In this document: piece after piece, positions 5,363 through 6,047 of the stretch
Numbering within the stretch: the stretch's first letter is position 1
How the letters are laid out: each line of letters begins with the position of its first letter
Origin: Acidimicrobiales bacterium
GTDB lineage: Bacteria; Actinomycetota; Acidimicrobiia; Acidimicrobiales; UBA8190
DNA length: 6,047 nt
NCBI GenBank assembly: GCA_030042575.1
Contig: JASHZK010000205.1
Location: 1-6,047 of the forward strand
Reading direction: 5' to 3'
The notes under the pieces: generated by a model
What the model saw: the letters and a program-made list of their open reading frames with translations, nothing else
What the model was told of the DNA's origin: nothing
The model's database searches: none
Made by a program: the position numbers and the translations under genes

Positions 5363-6047
5363 ATGACCGAGCCCGACGAAACCCTCCAGCCCGACGAAAC
5401 CCTCCAGAAGGTCCTCGACGTCCGCAAGGTCGGCGCCGACTACGAGGAACACCAACAGGCCGCACCTTTGAACATCCCCGTCGACCTCCACAACTTCAAG
5501 AAGTTCCCGGTGGTCGATCCACCCGGCACGCACAAGCCGGCCGGTCCCGACATCCGAGGGGAGATCCGAACCGACTCAGGCCCCGAGCTCCCTGACTACA
5601 GCGGGCCCTTTCGGGCCGACCTGCGGTTCTCGGACTTCTCCAATGCCGCTCTCCTCAACATGATCGCCATGAGCGACGAGTACTACCGAGTCTGTGTCGA
5701 AGCGTGGGCCGGCGAGGTCGCCACGCGCTTCGGCCAGGATCTGATGAGAGAGATCCAGGCAGAGGCGTGGCAGACCATCCTCCTGCCGCAGCTTGGTCAC
5801 ATGCTCGAGGAGTGGATGGAGATCCCGGCCGACAAAGCCCAGGAGCTGGTGGCACAGGTCACCGAGGAGGTGACGACCCGAAAGGCTGAGGGGGGCGTCG
5901 TGACCAGAAACCCCTTTTCGGCACAGTCGGTCCCCGCCGACCACTCCAAGGAGAAGCTCGTGAAATGGGCCCTCGGCAGCCACGAATACCTGCTCACGGC
6001 CATCGAATCCTGGGCCGCCGTCATCGTGATCCGCTACGGGCTCGACG
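5363..6047 (+). CDS. Unrecognised helical protein with duplicated motif, partial (C-terminus missing)
   Basis: The open frame runs 228 codons to the right edge without a stop. ATG 5363 is well supported by AGGAG at 5351-5355. No signal peptide or membrane segment is visible. Seen: an N-terminal tandem PDETLQ repeat (residues 4-15), a polar Pro-rich region to about 85, then mainly helical sequence. Residues 93-126 and 195-228 align without gaps with 11 of 34 identities, including the shared pattern S-x3-L, S-x-EY, E-x-WA and R-x-G-x-D, which points to two copies of one domain, the second cut by the window. The first copy continues into a Trp-rich helical stretch with HMLEEWMEIP (146-155), reminiscent of DUF6125 / L-2-amino-thiazoline-4-carboxylate hydrolase-like domains, a weak resemblance from memory. 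Codons such as CGA, AGA, AAA, TTT and TTG occur more often than in neighbouring genes. It is divergent from the LLM gene. Function unknown. Confidence 0.8.
   Translation, partial: MTEPDETLQPDETLQKVLDVRKVGADYEEHQQAAPLNIPVDLHNFKKFPVVDPPGTHKPAGPDIRGEIRTDSGPELPDYSGPFRADLRFSDFSNAALLNMIAMSDEYYRVCVEAWAGEVATRFGQDLMREIQAEAWQTILLPQLGHMLEEWMEIPADKAQELVAQVTEEVTTRKAEGGVVTRNPFSAQSVPADHSKEKLVKWALGSHEYLLTAIESWAAVIVIRYGLD
5372..5407 (+). repeat. Perfect 18-bp tandem direct repeat inside a coding region
   Basis: CCCGACGAAACCCTCCAG occurs twice with no gap (5372-5389 and 5390-5407), encoding PDETLQ-PDETLQ right after the first three codons of the right-edge gene. The unit is a multiple of three, so the frame is kept. 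Identity at the DNA level implies a recent slippage duplication or an active, length-variable site. Confidence 0.9.

Noticed and set aside
5219..5533. A 105-codon upstream extension of the LLM oxidoreductase frame on the minus strand
   Set aside because: It lacks family similarity, is rich in low-complexity Gly/Pro/Val/Leu runs, overlaps the opposite-strand gene at 5363, and the ATG at 5218 has a perfect AGGAGG at ideal spacing.

Overview
This is a gene-dense, high-GC stretch of a bacterial chromosome, most likely from an actinobacterium (Mycobacteriales- or Acidimicrobiia-like). The reasons are strong G/C preference at third codon positions, an F420-type luciferase-like oxidoreductase, a steroid-hydroxylase-type reductase, a split two-subunit acyl-CoA dehydrogenase, and an apparently leaderless promoter. 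The species cannot be fixed from the sequence. There is no RNA gene, insertion sequence, CRISPR array or prophage. Two genes run off the window edges, and no gap between genes exceeds 300 bases.

Layout: (1) The left edge holds the N-terminal two-thirds of a minus-strand short-chain dehydrogenase/reductase (SDR). (2) A 128-bp divergent spacer carries a well-formed promoter whose predicted start point falls on the A of the next gene's ATG, with an imperfect 19-bp palindrome over its -10 box. (3) A four-gene plus-strand operon fills 596-4191 with gaps of 1 base, 2 bases and a 1-base overlap. It encodes a ferredoxin reductase of the KshB/PaaE kind (FAD + NAD(P) + C-terminal plant-type 2Fe-2S), a SnoaL/NTF2-fold protein, a 375-aa acyl-CoA dehydrogenase and a 320-aa short acyl-CoA dehydrogenase. 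(4) Converging on the operon is a minus-strand LLM-class F420-dependent oxidoreductase (4250-5218). (5) Divergent from it, after a 144-bp spacer, is the start of an unrecognised protein with two copies of a helical motif, cut by the right edge.

The operon looks like part of a catabolic or tailoring route for a CoA-activated, probably alicyclic or steroid-like acid. The two dehydrogenases appear to be the halves of an alpha2beta2 enzyme of the FadE28/FadE29 type: the likely catalytic Glu is in the larger subunit and the conserved FAD-contact motif is in the smaller. The reductase would feed electrons to an oxygenase, but no oxygenase is in the window. The SDR and the F420 enzyme fit as further redox steps on the same or related substrates, though this rests on proximity alone. 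The substrate cannot be read from the sequence.

No wholly new system is evident. The parts most worth a second look are the compact leaderless promoter/operator, the division of active-site motifs between the two dehydrogenases, and the duplicated-motif protein at the right edge.
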